In this document: positions 18,572 to 27,629 of the stretch, piece after piece
How positions within the stretch are numbered: the first letter of the stretch is position 1
Layout: each line of letters opens with the position of its first letter
Program-made: the position numbers and the translations under genes
The notes under the pieces: model-generated
Told to the model about the DNA's origin: nothing
The model's input: only the letters and a program-made list of their open reading frames with translations
Database searches by the model: none
Source of the DNA: Odoribacter sp. AF15-53
GTDB lineage: Bacteria; Bacteroidota; Bacteroidia; Bacteroidales; Marinifilaceae
Reading direction: 5' to 3'
NCBI RefSeq assembly: GCF_003479425.1
Contig: NZ_QUHC01000006.1
Coordinates: 220,425-284,424, forward strand
DNA: 64,000 nucleotides

Positions 18572-18579
18572 CAAAAGTA
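18572..18579 (-). promoter_or_regulatory. Candidate -7 promoter element for the U32 gene
   Basis: On the minus strand the site reads TACTTTTG, an exact fit to TAnnTTTG, 18 bases before the start codon. No convincing -33 box is seen. Confidence 0.5.
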
Positions 18580-18701
18580 ACTCCCTTAATTGAAAATTAA
18601 AAATTTAAATGCCATTCTCTCATCCTCATATAACTTAACTTTATGAACTATTTCTCGTCTTTTCCCGTATATACGCGTAAAAATCAACGATAACACATAC
18701 T

Positions 18702-20141
18702 ATGAAATCTCCGTCATTACTACTCTCTGTTACGCCTATCTTCGTGTTAATCGGCTTCTTGTTTCTGAACGTGATCTACTTTGACGACCCGCTGGGCGGG
18801 GCCAATCAAATAGCACTCATGATCACGGCAACTATAAGCGGTATCATTGCCGGAGTTCATCACGTGAAATGGAAAACCATACAAAGTAAAATATTAAGCA
18901 TGATCAATTCCGCCATGCCCGCGATTCTCATTCTATTACTTATCGGAGCATTAAGCGGCACGTGGATGCTGAGCGGGGTGATCCCGACCATGATCTATTA
19001 CGGGATAAAACTCATGTCGCCTTCTTTCTTTCTGGTAGCCTCCGTCATCATTTGCAGCATCGTCTCCGTTGCCACGGGAAGTTCGTGGTCAACGATCGCC
19101 ACCGTGGGCGTGGCCATCATCGGTATCGGAAACGCATTCAACATGAACACGAGTATTGTTGCCGGGGCTGTCATTTCCGGAGCTTACTTCGGGGATAAAA
19201 TGTCCCCGCTTTCCGACACGACAAACCTGGCATCCGCTATCGCCGGGACCGACATCTTCACGCATATCCGCTACTTACTCTATACTACTACACCAACTTA
19301 CCTGATCACGCTAGTTATATTTGGAGTAATCGGTCTATGGTATCATAACTCCACGGAAATCAGCGATACCGACATGATCCTGTCTGGTATTGAAAGCACA
19401 TTCCACATCACTCCCTGGCTATTTCTAGTTCCCACTTTACTGGCTTTCATTATCATCAAAAAAGTCCCGCCGGTTCCGGCCATGCTCGTGGGGATCGGTC
19501 TCGGCGTGCTTTTCGCTTTAATCTTCCAAGGGCAATTAATAAATAGCCTGATTCAAGGGGAGCAGTTCTCTAACGCTTATCAACTTATCGTTCAAACCAT
19601 ATTCGGAAGGATGAAACTATCGACAGGAGCCCCGGAGATCGACTCGCTATTATCCACCCGTGGAATGGAAGGAATGTTAAACACGGTATGGCTCATCATT
19701 ATGGCCATGATATTCAGCGGCATCATGGAAGCCGGGGGATTTCTCAAACGTATTAGCGAAGCCCTGCTTTCATTTGTAAAAAGCGACACTTCGCTCATCT
19801 CCACAACCATTTCTACCTGCATCCTGTTCAATATTACCTCTTGCGATCAATACCTCTCCATCGTGGTCCCGGGTAAGATGACTCAACAGATATATAAAGA
19901 CCGGGAACTGAAACCGGAAGTATTAAGCCGGGCTCTCGAAGATTCCGCCACGGTCACCTCGGTACTTATCCCGTGGAATACCTGCGGGGCCACGCAAGCG
20001 AGAGTGTTGGGGGTTGCCACATTGGACTATCTTCCCTACTGCTTTTTTAACCTGATCAGCCCGGTAATGAACATTTTTATAACTTCTATAAACTATAAAA
20101 TCCGCCGGATTCATCATCACCATTCGAAAATCAATTCTTAA
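18702..20141 (+). CDS. nhaC: NhaC-family Na+/H+ antiporter
   Basis: A 479-residue inner-membrane protein with about 11-12 hydrophobic helices. Family segments seen include GALSGTWMLSGVIPTMIYYG (about 87-106), the SSWSTIATVGVAIIGIG stretch near 127, and ISGAYFGDKMSPLSDTTNLA near 158-177, the most conserved part of NhaC proteins. A late LIPWNTCGATQARVLGV helps confirm the family. These carriers exchange external protons or other substrates for cytoplasmic Na+; some relatives exchange malate/lactate or amino acids, so the label is at family level. The gene stands alone between the U32 gene and the TonB-domain gene. Confidence 0.9.
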   Translation: MKSPSLLLSVTPIFVLIGFLFLNVIYFDDPLGGANQIALMITATISGIIAGVHHVKWKTIQSKILSMINSAMPAILILLLIGALSGTWMLSGVIPTMIYYGIKLMSPSFFLVASVIICSIVSVATGSSWSTIATVGVAIIGIGNAFNMNTSIVAGAVISGAYFGDKMSPLSDTTNLASAIAGTDIFTHIRYLLYTTTPTYLITLVIFGVIGLWYHNSTEISDTDMILSGIESTFHITPWLFLVPTLLAFIIIKKVPPVPAMLVGIGLGVLFALIFQGQLINSLIQGEQFSNAYQLIVQTIFGRMKLSTGAPEIDSLLSTRGMEGMLNTVWLIIMAMIFSGIMEAGGFLKRISEALLSFVKSDTSLISTTISTCILFNITSCDQYLSIVVPGKMTQQIYKDRELKPEVLSRALEDSATVTSVLIPWNTCGATQARVLGVATLDYLPYCFFNLISPVMNIFITSINYKIRRIHHHHSKINS

Positions 20142-20251
20142 CGAAACAAGTTAAACTTTCATTAAATCTTTATATTCATTGCAAAAGCAAAAAAAACGTT
20201 CTATATTTAGCTGTGATAAAAAGAACTATTTATCACTCTAAGAAACGCACC

Positions 20252-21511
20252 ATGATACTAAAACGATACAACGCCAAATCACGACTTTTAATCAAGTCAC
20301 AAATCGGGCTGGTGATCCTTTTCACCATTCTGTGCATACACCCGGCGATTAGTCAAGTTCAAGAAAAACAACCCGTTCAGGATTCCACGGCTGATAATAA
20401 GGTCCACCTGTTCGTGGAAGAAATGCCCGTTTTCCCCGGCAACTTGAATGCCTGGATATACAACAACATTCATTATCCGGAAGCCGCAAAAGACAAGGGA
20501 ATCGAGGGAAGAGTCTACGTCCGGTTCATCATAGAAAAAGACGGATCTGTCAGTGATGTGAAAATCATCCGTGGAGTCTCTCCCGAACTGGATAACGAGG
20601 CGAAAGAAGTTATCGCTTCCATGCCCAAATGGTTTCCCGGAAAACACAACCATGTTCCCGTACGAGTTTCCTACACCGTGCCGGTCTATTTCGCACTAAG
20701 AAGCACTCCCCCCAGCGTTGAAAGGCGTACCTTCGAGAAATACCTGAAAGTGTTAAACAACGAGGAAGAGAAACTGAAAACCGGACTCGACACGGTTCCC
20801 CAAGCCTCTTTTGACATGTATCGCCTCTACCTGAAAAAACGCTACGGATCAGACAACGCCGCTTACAAGAGAATTGTCACCTCGGCCCGCGAACAACAAC
20901 AGTCCTCGGAAATCATGTTAAGCATTGTCATGCCCACGATGTCTCTCCCCGTTACAGACAAGAACAAGATATTACAATTCTACAAAGAAGAATGGGAAGA
21001 ACAAATCCGCCTCATTGATAGCCTTCCCGGTGAAAATTTCATCACCGAATACGTGAAAATCACACCTCGTTTCAGAGCTAACACGACACTACGGGAAATT
21101 AAAATTCGTGATTATCTGGGGCTTAAAAAATTCAAAAGATACGTCGAAGACTGCATCTTCAGTCCGGGCAAACTGATTCGGGCCGTTATTGCTAACCCGT
21201 TCATCGGGAAATGGGAAAAAATATCAGAGAACGGGGTTGATACCAAAAATGTCCTACAAAAAGAATTCTATGATGATTTCACGTTCAGTTGTTCCAACGG
21301 TGTCAGCGGCACGTACAAAATCACGAACGGGCGATACCTTTCCGAAACCTCACCATCGGTTAAAATAAAAGACATCATGGAATATCACGCCAGTTACGAG
21401 TACGAAGTAAATAGCCGGATTCTGGTGCTCACGGGAGAAGTAAAATTGAAACTGGCCGACGGAACACAGAAAAATATCCAGGTCAAGGAAACGTGGCGTA
21501 GGATAGAGTAA
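20252..21511 (+). CDS. TonB C-terminal domain protein with an extra C-terminal region
   Basis: Starting at the ATG at 20252 (an upstream GTG at 20213 is less likely) gives 419 residues. One hydrophobic segment at about 17-33 (QIGLVILFTILCIHPA) acts as signal or anchor. The TonB C-terminal domain lies at about 56-148, with FPGNLNAWIYNNIHYPEAA, EGRVYVRFIIEKDGSV and the RVSYTVPVYF strand. Unlike normal TonB, about 270 residues follow: a helix-rich part and a final beta-rich domain from about 325 (FIGKWEKISENGVD to KETWRRIE) that resembles lipocalin-like DUF4488. There is no long proline-rich linker. It is probably periplasmic. No ExbB/ExbD genes are near, so energising a receptor is doubtful. 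Confidence 0.75.
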   Translation: MILKRYNAKSRLLIKSQIGLVILFTILCIHPAISQVQEKQPVQDSTADNKVHLFVEEMPVFPGNLNAWIYNNIHYPEAAKDKGIEGRVYVRFIIEKDGSVSDVKIIRGVSPELDNEAKEVIASMPKWFPGKHNHVPVRVSYTVPVYFALRSTPPSVERRTFEKYLKVLNNEEEKLKTGLDTVPQASFDMYRLYLKKRYGSDNAAYKRIVTSAREQQQSSEIMLSIVMPTMSLPVTDKNKILQFYKEEWEEQIRLIDSLPGENFITEYVKITPRFRANTTLREIKIRDYLGLKKFKRYVEDCIFSPGKLIRAVIANPFIGKWEKISENGVDTKNVLQKEFYDDFTFSCSNGVSGTYKITNGRYLSETSPSVKIKDIMEYHASYEYEVNSRILVLTGEVKLKLADGTQKNIQVKETWRRIE

Positions 21512-21528
21512 AAATAAAGTTTTTTTTA

Positions 21529-21536
21529 TACCTTTG
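21529..21536 (+). promoter_or_regulatory. Candidate -7 promoter element for frr
   Basis: TACCTTTG fits TAnnTTTG exactly and lies 40 bases before the frr ATG at 21577, between the TonB-domain gene and frr. Confidence 0.45.
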
Positions 21537-21576
21537 TTTGATTCATTACGTGATATTAAATCAAATAAAAAGTTAT

Positions 21577-22140
21577 ATGAACGAGGAAGTACAATTTTAT
21601 CTCGACGAAGCAAAAGAGAGAATGGAAGCCGCTCTGACTCATCTTGAAACAGAACTTAGCAAGATCAGGGCAGGAAGAGCCAACCCGAAAATCTTACAAG
21701 ACGTGCTGGTTGACTATTATGGTAGTCCTACCCCGTTATCACAAGTTGCCAATATTTCAACCCCGGATCCGAGAACGATTGCCGTTCAACCATGGGAGAA
21801 AAGCATGATTGCCCCGATCGAGAAAGCGATCATGAATGCTAATCTCGGACTGAACCCCGATAATAACGGAGAACTTATCCGCATAAATATCCCGCCTCTC
21901 ACGGAAGAACGCAGACGCGAACTCGTGAAACAAAGTAAAGGCGAAATGGAAACCGCGAAAGTAAGTATCCGTAACGCCCGCCGGGATGTCATCGAACAAG
22001 TGAAGAAAATGGTTAAAGACGGACTCCCCGAAGACATGTCCAAGGATGCCGAAGCCATAGCTCAGAAAATGACAGACGAATACGGCAAGAAAGCCGATGA
22101 GTATTTCGCAAAGAAAGAGAAAGATATCATGACGATATAA
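21577..22140 (+). CDS. frr: Ribosome recycling factor
   Basis: The ATG at 21577 gives 187 residues, the usual length; an upstream TTG would add 13 unneeded residues. The protein shows the RRF hallmarks: LSKIRAGRANPKIL (about 28-41, containing the conserved RAGRA), VDYYGSPTPLSQVANISTPD, and the C-terminal helices with PPLTEERRRELVKQ. With EF-G it splits the post-termination ribosome in the cytoplasm. It is a single gene with its own promoter-like element, and a strong hairpin follows four bases after the stop region. In many bacteria frr follows pyrH; here it does not. Confidence 0.97.
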   Translation: MNEEVQFYLDEAKERMEAALTHLETELSKIRAGRANPKILQDVLVDYYGSPTPLSQVANISTPDPRTIAVQPWEKSMIAPIEKAIMNANLGLNPDNNGELIRINIPPLTEERRRELVKQSKGEMETAKVSIRNARRDVIEQVKKMVKDGLPEDMSKDAEAIAQKMTDEYGKKADEYFAKKEKDIMTI

Positions 22141-22142
22141 TA

Positions 22143-22170
22143 AAAAATCCCGGCTTTTGCCGGGATTTTT
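22143..22170. terminator. Bidirectional intrinsic terminator between frr and kdsB
   Basis: AAAAATCCCGGC (22143-22154) and its exact inverse (22159-22170) enclose a four-T loop. A T-run follows on either strand, so it can end both convergent transcripts. Confidence 0.93.
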
Positions 22171-22172
22171 TA

Positions 22173-22916
22173 TTATATCTTCTTCAGGTCTTCCGGGGTA
22201 TCTATCCCGATAGATTCGTGATCCGTGATACTCACGGCAATCGTGTAACCATTCTCCAACCAACGTAACTGTTCCAATGACTCGGCCTGTTCCAGAATAC
22301 CTTGCGGAATAGAAGTCACAGCTTTAAGAATCTCCGGGCGATAAGCATACATGCCCACGTGCTTATAATAGGGCGTTTTAGCTAACCACGCATCCCGTTC
22401 CACTCCCCGGCAATAGGGAATCGGATTCCGGCTGAAATAAAGAGCCGTACGACGATCAGAAAATACCACTTTCACCTTATTCGGGTCAAAAATCTCGTCA
22501 TTCTTCTCGAAAGGCTTTGCTAATGTCGCAATCTGGACGGCTGGCTCTTCAAACCGGACAATCAACGATTCAATCTGTTCCGGAATAATAAAAGGTTCAT
22601 CTCCCTGCACGTTCACCACCACGTCAAAACTCCGATGTAGCATTTCCCTCACTTTCGTGTAGGCCTCGTAACACCGATCCGTTCCGCTACGATGCGCCTC
22701 GGAAGTCATCACGGCCCGTCCGCCAAAAGCGGTCACGGCATTGTAAATACGCTCGTCATCCGTGGCGACATAAACGTAATCCGAGACAGCAACAGCTTTC
22801 TCGTAAACATGCTGAATCATCGGTTTCCCGGCAATATCCACCAAAGGCTTTCCCGGAAAACGAGTGGAAGCATAACGAGCCGGGATCAATATCAATGTAT
22901 TTTCCTGAATTGTCAT
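22173..22916 (-). CDS. kdsB: 3-deoxy-manno-octulosonate cytidylyltransferase (CMP-KDO synthetase)
   Basis: A 247-residue cytoplasmic enzyme with the family length. The N-terminal IPARYASTRFPGKPL motif binds CTP, followed by VATDDERIYNA, VVNVQGDEPFI (around residue 100) and YYKHVGMYAYRPEIL. It activates KDO as CMP-KDO for addition to lipid A, the first step of the LPS core. It starts only seven bases after the M1 peptidase stop, so it is the last gene of the bactofilin-peptidase-kdsB operon and shares the frr terminator. The envelope function fits its operon partners. Confidence 0.96.
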   Translation of the reverse strand: MTIQENTLILIPARYASTRFPGKPLVDIAGKPMIQHVYEKAVAVSDYVYVATDDERIYNAVTAFGGRAVMTSEAHRSGTDRCYEAYTKVREMLHRSFDVVVNVQGDEPFIIPEQIESLIVRFEEPAVQIATLAKPFEKNDEIFDPNKVKVVFSDRRTALYFSRNPIPYCRGVERDAWLAKTPYYKHVGMYAYRPEILKAVTSIPQGILEQAESLEQLRWLENGYTIAVSITDHESIGIDTPEDLKKI

Positions 22917-22923
22917 ATTTAAT

Positions 22924-25449
22924 TTATCTAGTCTCTTCTCCTGAATATATACGCCGCAAATGATCGGAATTAGCCAATATTTTCAGCTTCAGATTTTGCG
23001 GGTAATTCGGATGTTTCTCCAAAAACGTATTCACCATCGAATACACGTTTTTACTCGTGTGCCCGGATAATCCCGCATTCAGCCACGAATTAGGGAAAAA
23101 GATATCTCCTGTCTCCTGGATTTCCAGCAAAGCTCCCAATATTTTGGGAACATACTCTTCCGCCTCCATCCTCCTCCGCGGATGATTCAACCAGCGCAAA
23201 CACTCTGCCACCCATACCTCATTCACCCGGTTCTCATTTACCAGCAAAGCATTAAACACACTGTCCCGTACCTGTTTGTTCCCCGACAAAGAAGGTAGCA
23301 CGTATTCAAAACGATCCAATAAATCTTTATTCCGAACCGTTTTCATGACATATCCTTTTACCTCCTCGTACATACTCGTATCCCTCAGTGCGAGATTAAA
23401 TGCAATATTGATCCTATCCTGATCGTTGATTGTCACGCCAGTCGGCAACTCGGCTCCTTGCAAGATTCCCGCCATATAACTACAAGTCTTGGAAGAAGAA
23501 CAAATCGACAATAGCGTATTAAAATATGACTTCTTATTCTTCCCTTCTGCCTTGTTATTCACCATATTCATGCAAAAACGCTCCAGATCATCCTGCAACA
23601 ACTGGCGACTTCCTTCATCCAGGTAAGTCGAATAAACCGATCTCAGAAAACTCAACGTCCGGTTCACGATCAGGTTATCCTTTTCCGCGGGTAAATGCTT
23701 GATACAAAGTTTTACGAAAAACTCCCCTTTCACCTTCTTGTTCAACACACCCTCGTAAAGCAGCTGCCACCCCACGGCCCGGTAAAGCGGGTTACCGATT
23801 TTCCCCAGTTCCTCGTCCAGAAAACGGATCGAGTACTCCGTAGGTAAAAAACAACCATACCCCAAAACTTCCCCGTCCGGTAATACCACCGACTCGCCAT
23901 GCCTGAACGGAGTCAACGTATCCCGCAACGGAACCAAGGTTCCCTGCTTTAATCCCATGTAATTCCAACAAACAGAAATCACCTGAGGCCAAACCCGTTT
24001 TTTCCCGCTCTCGTCAATCATAGCAATTCCATTTTTCTGGAATTCAATCACGGGAGCCCCGCTTTCTTTTATCCAAATCTCGTTCCACGCCTGCAAATCT
24101 TTTCCCGTCGTAGTCTCCAACAACTTGATCAAATCATCCCAATCCGCATTGGAATACGACCACCTGCGAAGATACCTCTGCAAACCGATTCGCAACTGCC
24201 GTTCAGAGATTTCCCGTTCCAGCATACGCATCACGACCGGAGCCTTGTGGTAAATAATATCACCATACAGGGTTCCGGCATCCTTCAAGTTGTCCAGCTC
24301 CTGCAATATCGGGTGCGTCCCCTTCGTGCGATCCGTCCGTAACGCCGGTTCATAATGATTCAAGAAAAAATTCAAGTGATGATTCACCTCCGGGTACAAT
24401 TGAGCCATAATCTTATCCGACATGAATCCGGCAAACACTTCCTTCAACCACACGTCGTTAAACCACTTCATGGTAACGTAATCACCAAACCACATGTGAG
24501 CCGTCTCGTGGGCGATAACATCGCTACGACTCATTCGAGCCGATAGATCGGCATCCCGATCCAAAAACATCCTTGATGCCAAATAATATGTCGCACCCGG
24601 ATGTTCCATCCCCCCGTATTGGAACGCGGGAATAGCCACCACGTTATACACGTCAAACGGGTAACGGATACCCGTGTAATGTTCCATCCAGTCCAAGGCA
24701 TGACTAACCTCTTTGACAATCACCGGGATACTGGCATTAATCTTGGCCGTATCAGTCTCCCGGTGATAAATTCCTATCCATCGGTTCCCCACGTAACGCT
24801 CCACATAAGAGAATCGTCCCACGGTAAAAGCGAAAAGATAAGTACTCAACGGTTTTGTCTCCTCGAACTCGTATAATTTATAATCGCTGAAATATTCCGT
24901 CCGGACAGGCTCGCCATTGGCAACCGCCCTCCAACGGGAAGGGATCTTCAATGACAACTTGAATCTCGCCTTTATATCAGGCTGATCAAAACAGGGCATC
25001 AACGTACGGCACCGATCCGGAACCAGTAACGTGTACAACATATCCTCACTCCTATTTAAAGAAGATTCCCCCGCTTTAAACTGGATGACCAGCTCGTTTC
25101 TTCCTTTCTTAAAATTTTCCGGTTGAATAATAATATGTTCGTTCTTGAACGTGTACGGGATCTTTTTCCCGTCCGAAGTCACCGATATTATATTCTCTTT
25201 CGCTTCCTTAAAATCCAGAACTACCGGAATCAAATTCAACAACTCGAAAGAGATCACCGACTCTGCCATGATCGCCTCGCTTCTCTCCATGGGGATCGAG
25301 AAATATAATTTGTAAGAAACCCCGCCTATATTGGTCTTACGCTCTTTAGCCAGTTCCCTCGACACACCCTTGTCTACCTTATCCTGTTCCTTTTCACAGG
25401 CAACCAGCACGAGTAACAATGAAATCACTGCAAATACACGACACACCAC
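22924..25449 (-). CDS. M1-family metallo-aminopeptidase, lipoprotein
   Basis: An 841-residue exported enzyme. Residues 1-18 form a lipoprotein signal ending in VAC (Cys18). The N-terminal beta domain covers about 40-240 and includes CFDQPDIKARFKLSLKIP. The exopeptidase motif is YGGMEHPG (278-285), where many M1 enzymes have GAMEN. The zinc site is HETAH (314-318), with the third ligand Glu337 in NDVWLKEVFAGF. The remainder is a helical C-terminal domain. It should trim N-terminal residues of peptides in the periplasm or at the outer membrane. WLKEVFA in place of the usual W(L)NEGFA is a small deviation. It lies eight bases after a bactofilin gene and seven before kdsB, in one operon. Confidence 0.93.
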   Translation of the reverse strand: MVCRVFAVISLLLVLVACEKEQDKVDKGVSRELAKERKTNIGGVSYKLYFSIPMERSEAIMAESVISFELLNLIPVVLDFKEAKENIISVTSDGKKIPYTFKNEHIIIQPENFKKGRNELVIQFKAGESSLNRSEDMLYTLLVPDRCRTLMPCFDQPDIKARFKLSLKIPSRWRAVANGEPVRTEYFSDYKLYEFEETKPLSTYLFAFTVGRFSYVERYVGNRWIGIYHRETDTAKINASIPVIVKEVSHALDWMEHYTGIRYPFDVYNVVAIPAFQYGGMEHPGATYYLASRMFLDRDADLSARMSRSDVIAHETAHMWFGDYVTMKWFNDVWLKEVFAGFMSDKIMAQLYPEVNHHLNFFLNHYEPALRTDRTKGTHPILQELDNLKDAGTLYGDIIYHKAPVVMRMLEREISERQLRIGLQRYLRRWSYSNADWDDLIKLLETTTGKDLQAWNEIWIKESGAPVIEFQKNGIAMIDESGKKRVWPQVISVCWNYMGLKQGTLVPLRDTLTPFRHGESVVLPDGEVLGYGCFLPTEYSIRFLDEELGKIGNPLYRAVGWQLLYEGVLNKKVKGEFFVKLCIKHLPAEKDNLIVNRTLSFLRSVYSTYLDEGSRQLLQDDLERFCMNMVNNKAEGKNKKSYFNTLLSICSSSKTCSYMAGILQGAELPTGVTINDQDRINIAFNLALRDTSMYEEVKGYVMKTVRNKDLLDRFEYVLPSLSGNKQVRDSVFNALLVNENRVNEVWVAECLRWLNHPRRRMEAEEYVPKILGALLEIQETGDIFFPNSWLNAGLSGHTSKNVYSMVNTFLEKHPNYPQNLKLKILANSDHLRRIYSGEETR

Positions 25450-25457
25450 GATTTCAT

Positions 25458-25811
25458 TTATTTTTGTTGAACATCACGTTGAATATGGCATTCGCCATTA
25501 AAGACCGCCCCGGATTCGATCGCGATATAAGCAGCCTTGATCGTCCCGGTGAACACGGCTTTAGCCCTTAACGACACGGACCCCGTTGATACGATACTTC
25601 CCTCCATTGTCCCCAGAATATCAACACTCGGAGAATTAACTTCTCCTTCTACCTTGGCCATCTGTCCGATAACCAAACGTCCCGTCGTATTAATCTTTCC
25701 TTTGATTTCCCCGTCAATACGGATGTCATTCGAAGCGTGAAGATCCCCGATGATTTGAGTTCCTTCACTCAGTAAGTTTAACGCGATTTGCTGTTGTGCT
25801 TCTTTTCCCAT
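25458..25811 (-). CDS. Bactofilin (polymer-forming cytoskeletal protein)
   Basis: A 117-residue protein made of short repeating beta strands: QIIGDLHASNDIRIDGEIKG, TGRLVIGQMAKVEGEV, VDILGTMEGSI, LRAKAVFTGTI. This is the right-handed beta-helix of bactofilins, which polymerise without nucleotide into filaments at the inner membrane and position envelope enzymes. The N-terminus is short and polar; no membrane helix is seen. It follows a second bactofilin gene by 15 bases and precedes the M1 peptidase by eight. Adjacent pairs may co-polymerise; this is inferred. Confidence 0.93.
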   Translation of the reverse strand: MGKEAQQQIALNLLSEGTQIIGDLHASNDIRIDGEIKGKINTTGRLVIGQMAKVEGEVNSPSVDILGTMEGSIVSTGSVSLRAKAVFTGTIKAAYIAIESGAVFNGECHIQRDVQQK

Positions 25812-25826
25812 GATTTATCGTTTACT

Positions 25827-26174
25827 TTATTTTCTTACTAAACGTAACCGTTTTATCTCGTACTTCTCCGCTCTCACGAGTAGTCTACCCGTTTCCACGT
25901 CTCCTCTCAAAACGGCATTCTCACCGATTGCCAAAAAAAGAGTTTTCACAGTCCCCTCCACAGTCCCCTCGATATCCAACTCTCGACAAGAAATATTTCC
26001 GGTCACCACCGCTCCCGACTTTACTTCCACCCGCCCTCCAGCGATAATATTTCCTAATATTTTACCAAACAAACACAAGCCTCCGGGTAAATTGATATCA
26101 CCCTCGATCACGGCGTCTTCCAAAACAACAGCCGGTTTTGTTTCCGCACTATCCAAGCTCGCACTTTTTTTCAT
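25827..26174 (-). CDS. Bactofilin, first of an adjacent pair
   Basis: A 115-residue protein with the same beta-helical pattern: DAVIEGDINLPGGLCLFGKI, GGRVEVKSGAVVTGNI, CRELDIEGTVEGTV, AIGENAVLRGDV, and a basic tail KRLRLVRK. The sequence is clearly different from its downstream neighbour, so the pair is old and not a recent copy. It heads the operon bactofilin-bactofilin-M1 peptidase-kdsB and has a good -7 element just upstream. A cytoplasmic, membrane-associated scaffold role is expected. Confidence 0.92.
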   Translation of the reverse strand: MKKSASLDSAETKPAVVLEDAVIEGDINLPGGLCLFGKILGNIIAGGRVEVKSGAVVTGNISCRELDIEGTVEGTVKTLFLAIGENAVLRGDVETGRLLVRAEKYEIKRLRLVRK

Positions 26175-26195
26175 TTAGCTTCCATAATAACCGAC

Positions 26196-26203
26196 CAAAT
26201 ATA
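26196..26203 (-). promoter_or_regulatory. Candidate -7 promoter element for the bactofilin-M1-kdsB operon
   Basis: On the minus strand the site reads TATATTTG, an exact fit to TAnnTTTG, 21 bases before the first start codon. Confidence 0.5.
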
Positions 26204-26250
26204 CAACAACTAATTTAAAATCGGAAATGAATCCGATCCATATTAAGCAC

Positions 26251-26275
26251 AAAAAAAGCGGGAACCTTGTCCCGC
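26251..26275 (-). terminator. Intrinsic terminator downstream of fabH
   Basis: On the minus strand GCGGGA pairs with TCCCGC around a six-base loop, followed at once by seven T. It lies about 30 bases after the fabH stop and separates fabH from the bactofilin operon. Confidence 0.85.
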
Positions 26276-26304
26276 CTATATCAACTCAGAAATTCCTGTT
26301 TTGA

Positions 26305-27318
26305 CTATTTATTATTCTCGGATTTCCCGTCGTATCCCCATTTCAAATAAATGGCTCCCCACGTGAATCCGGCTCCAAAAGCGGCAAGAATTAGATTATC
26401 TCCCTTCTTCAACTGATCTTCCCACTCGTATAAACACAATGGAATCGTTGCAGAAGTGGTGTTCCCGTATTTATGGATATTCACCATGACCTTCTCTTTC
26501 GGCAAGCCCATACGTTCCCCGGTAGCCTTGATTATACGCAGGTTCGCCTGATGAGGAACCAGCCAAGCCACGTCTTCCGAAGTCAAGTTATTCCGGTGCA
26601 TCACTTCCACCGACACGTCGGCCATGTTCGACACCGCGTGTTTGAACACGGGCTGACCTTCTTGGTAAATATAATGCTCCCTTGCCATAACCGTCTCAAG
26701 AGTAGGCGGTTTTAACGAGCCACCCGCTTTCATGTGCAAGTGAACACGTCCCATCCCATCCGAACGCAACACGTGATCAATCACCCCAAAATCCTCGGTT
26801 GTCGGTTCCAGCAACACAGCGGAAGCCGCATCCCCGAAAATAGGACAAGTTGCCCGATCCGTGTAATCCGTGATAGCAGACATTTTCTCGGCACCGACCA
26901 CAATGACTTTTTTATAGCGCCCACTTTCCACGTATTGGGTAGCCGTGACTAAACCATATAAGAATCCGGAACACCCGGCATTAAGATCAAAACTAAACGC
27001 ATTTTTTATACCCACCATATCGGAAATCACGTTTCCATTAGCGGGAAAATGCATATCGGCAGTTACCGTACAACAGATTAATAAATCAACCTCTTCCGGT
27101 TTCAAGCCTGTCTTGCGAAACAAGTCCTCAACCGCCTTGGCCCCGAGATAAGCACTGCCTTTACCGGCATCCCGCAAAATACGTCGTTCTTTAATACCAA
27201 TCCGAGTCATGATCCACTCATCGGTAGTATCCACCATACGGCTCAACTCTTCGTTTGTCAGAATATAGTCGGGATAATACGCTCCTACCCCCGTGATTAC
27301 TGCTCTTGGCCTTTCCAT
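26305..27318 (-). CDS. fabH: 3-oxoacyl-[acyl-carrier-protein] synthase III
   Basis: Starting at [12 protein letters not shown] (27318) the protein has 337 residues, normal for FabH; an upstream ATG at 27372 would add a non-homologous tail read through a hairpin. The thiolase-fold catalytic triad is visible: Cys116 in DLNAGCSGF, His256 in VPHQAN and Asn286 in YGNTTSA. It condenses acetyl-CoA (or a branched acyl-CoA) with malonyl-ACP to start fatty-acid synthesis in the cytoplasm. The order DUF177-rpmF-fabH matches many bacteria, but plsX is missing between rpmF and fabH. A terminator follows. Confidence 0.96.
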   Translation of the reverse strand: MERPRAVITGVGAYYPDYILTNEELSRMVDTTDEWIMTRIGIKERRILRDAGKGSAYLGAKAVEDLFRKTGLKPEEVDLLICCTVTADMHFPANGNVISDMVGIKNAFSFDLNAGCSGFLYGLVTATQYVESGRYKKVIVVGAEKMSAITDYTDRATCPIFGDAASAVLLEPTTEDFGVIDHVLRSDGMGRVHLHMKAGGSLKPPTLETVMAREHYIYQEGQPVFKHAVSNMADVSVEVMHRNNLTSEDVAWLVPHQANLRIIKATGERMGLPKEKVMVNIHKYGNTTSATIPLCLYEWEDQLKKGDNLILAAFGAGFTWGAIYLKWGYDGKSENNK

Positions 27319-27372
27319 AAAATAAAAATTTTCAAATTCGAATAATAGAATCAAACACCTATATACGAGCAT

Positions 27373-27393
27373 AGCCCCCTACTACAGGGGGCT
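27373..27393. promoter_or_regulatory. GC-rich hairpin between rpmF and fabH
   Basis: AGCCCCCT (27373-27380) and its exact inverse (27386-27393) enclose a five-base loop. On the transcribed minus strand no T-run follows, so this looks more like an mRNA processing or stability element, or a weak attenuator, than a full terminator. Confidence 0.55.
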
Positions 27394-27427
27394 GTATTAT
27401 TTAAGGCAATCTATCATTGCATAAATA

Positions 27428-27613
27428 TTATGCAACAACTGCTTTCTCAATAGCCAATTTACCCCTGTAATACCCGCATTCCGGACATACAGTATGATAC
27501 TGTACTGCAGCACCACAATTTGAACACTTTGCTATTGCAGGAACTGTTGCCTTATCGTGTGTTCTTCTTTTATTCCTTCTCTGTTTAGAGATTCGGTGTT
27601 TAGGATGTGCCAT
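27428..27613 (-). CDS. rpmF: 50S ribosomal protein L32
   Basis: A 61-residue basic protein starting MAHPKHRISKQRRNKRRTH, the L32 N-terminus, and keeping the zinc-ribbon cysteines CSNC and CPEC (about residues 31-34 and 44-47). So this is the zinc-binding (C+) form. It sits on the large ribosomal subunit. It begins 16 bases after the DUF177 stop and is co-transcribed with it. Confidence 0.97.
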   Translation of the reverse strand: MAHPKHRISKQRRNKRRTHDKATVPAIAKCSNCGAAVQYHTVCPECGYYRGKLAIEKAVVA

Positions 27614-27629
27614 TTCTCTCTAGTTTTAT

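Noticed and set aside
27319..27372. 18-residue extension of FabH
   Set aside because: It starts at the base of a hairpin, and FabH proteins start at the [14 protein letters not shown] strand.
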